Made by a program: the position numbers and the translations under genes
NCBI RefSeq assembly: GCF_003611275.1
Contig: NZ_CP020694.1
Span: 2,914,001 to 2,978,000 of the forward strand
Length of the DNA stretch: 64,000 bases
DNA from: Sulfitobacter sp. D7
GTDB lineage: Bacteria > Pseudomonadota > Alphaproteobacteria > Rhodobacterales > Rhodobacteraceae
Direction of reading: 5' to 3'
The notes under the pieces: model-generated
The model's input: only the letters and a program-made list of their open reading frames with translations
What the model was told of the DNA's origin: nothing
Databases searched by the model: none
Part shown: piece by piece, positions 63,624-64,000 of the stretch
Layout of the letters: every line of letters starts with the position of its first letter
Numbering within the stretch: the first letter of the stretch is position 1

Positions 63624-64000
63624 TCACTCATTTGAATACACGGCCACGCCGTCCTCGCCGAAGGCATAGGTCTTGAGGGTGCCACTCTTGCCCGCCATGC
63701 CGGGTGCGTTGCTGGGCATACCCGGCAGCGTAATGCCGGTGATCTCGGGGCGTTCAGACGTTAGGCGTCGAATGACCTCCACAGGGACCAGACCACTGAT
63801 GTAATAGCCATCGACCTCAGCGAGGTGGCAACCGAGCCCCTGTTCTGGCACGCCAACTTCGACAGAACGCTTGTCAAAATCGCGGTCGTCAATGCGGGTG
63901 ACATGATAACCGTTTTCTTCTGCATAATCGGCATAGGCGTCACAGCAGCCACAGGACGGATCGCGCCAAATGGTCATCTGGCGGTCAGCCGGAACGGTGA
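63624..64000 (-). CDS. DUF411 metal-related protein (N-terminus beyond window)
   Basis: The frame from the right edge reads TVPADRQMTIWRDPSCGCCD, then AYADYAEENGYHVTRI, LGCHLAEVDGYYISGLVPV and GITLPGMPSNAPGM, the DUF411 family. It is open to base 64000, so a signal peptide likely lies outside. The CGCC pair and GCH motif are conserved metal-site residues. DUF411 proteins occur with copper-resistance genes (CopG-like). Confidence 0.88.
   Translation of the reverse strand, partial: TVPADRQMTIWRDPSCGCCDAYADYAEENGYHVTRIDDRDFDKRSVEVGVPEQGLGCHLAEVDGYYISGLVPVEVIRRLTSERPEITGITLPGMPSNAPGMAGKSGTLKTYAFGEDGVAVYSNE

Overview
The window looks like chromosomal DNA of a marine Roseobacter-group alphaproteobacterium (Rhodobacteraceae). 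It is GC-rich throughout. It carries an Aap/Bzt-type general amino-acid ABC operon, an ATP12-family assembly factor and a conserved rpmH-rnpA-yidD ... yidC-MOSC-engB-argB block, which together are typical of that group. The assignment rests on gene content and protein motifs, not on a search.

Layout. 1-8.2 kb: a cluster of PAS/GAF/CHASE sensors (one PAS protein running off the left edge, one PAS-LuxR regulator, two histidine kinases), with an alpha/beta hydrolase and a fumarylacetoacetase-family enzyme. 8.2-12 kb: a decayed gene stretch, a LysR regulator divergent from an unusual SDR protein, two small membrane proteins and the HtpX protease. 12-19.1 kb: a siderophore/iron uptake locus (SIP-type reductase, TonB-dependent receptor, four-gene ABC transporter) with a matching 14-bp element in front of both transcription units. 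19.1-34.1 kb: the most interesting part. A hybrid kinase (PAS-HisKA-HATPase-REC-Hpt) is co-encoded with a small exported protein of molybdopterin-binding fold and is divergent from a LuxR-type response regulator. Downstream lie three exported DUF11-type surface proteins (170, 877 and 1913 aa, the last ending in an apparent outer-membrane barrel) and a secreted lysozyme-like protein. A CAAAGGATAG-type element recurs in front of the regulator, the surface operon and the lysozyme gene, suggesting one regulon. 34.1-39.3 kb: an M24 peptidase relic, a small ORF, a DsbA/HCCA-isomerase-like gene, tRNA-Arg(ACG), a kinase, a disulfide oxidoreductase and a VTT membrane protein. 39.5-48 kb: the rpmH-to-argB housekeeping block, with ttcA and an EAL protein placed between yidD and yidC. 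48-52.6 kb: the amino-acid ABC operon. 52.7-56.1 kb: atp12, a HAD phosphatase, a pseudouridine synthase, crcB and the 3' stump of rarA.

56.1-64 kb: accessory DNA. rarA is cut at about 56,130. A scar follows containing pieces of two IS3-family transposases, an XRE regulator with a divergent unknown gene, a tandem repeat and a truncated epimerase. Beyond it is a tightly overlapping leftward operon (DUF411, Met-rich small proteins, cytochrome c, two TlpA/DsbE-type thioredoxins, two SCO-type proteins, CcdA) that reads as a copper-handling and periplasmic thiol-redox island. It continues past the right edge.

No rRNA, CRISPR array or intact prophage was seen. The long open frames opposite the surface-protein and receptor genes are antisense shadows.
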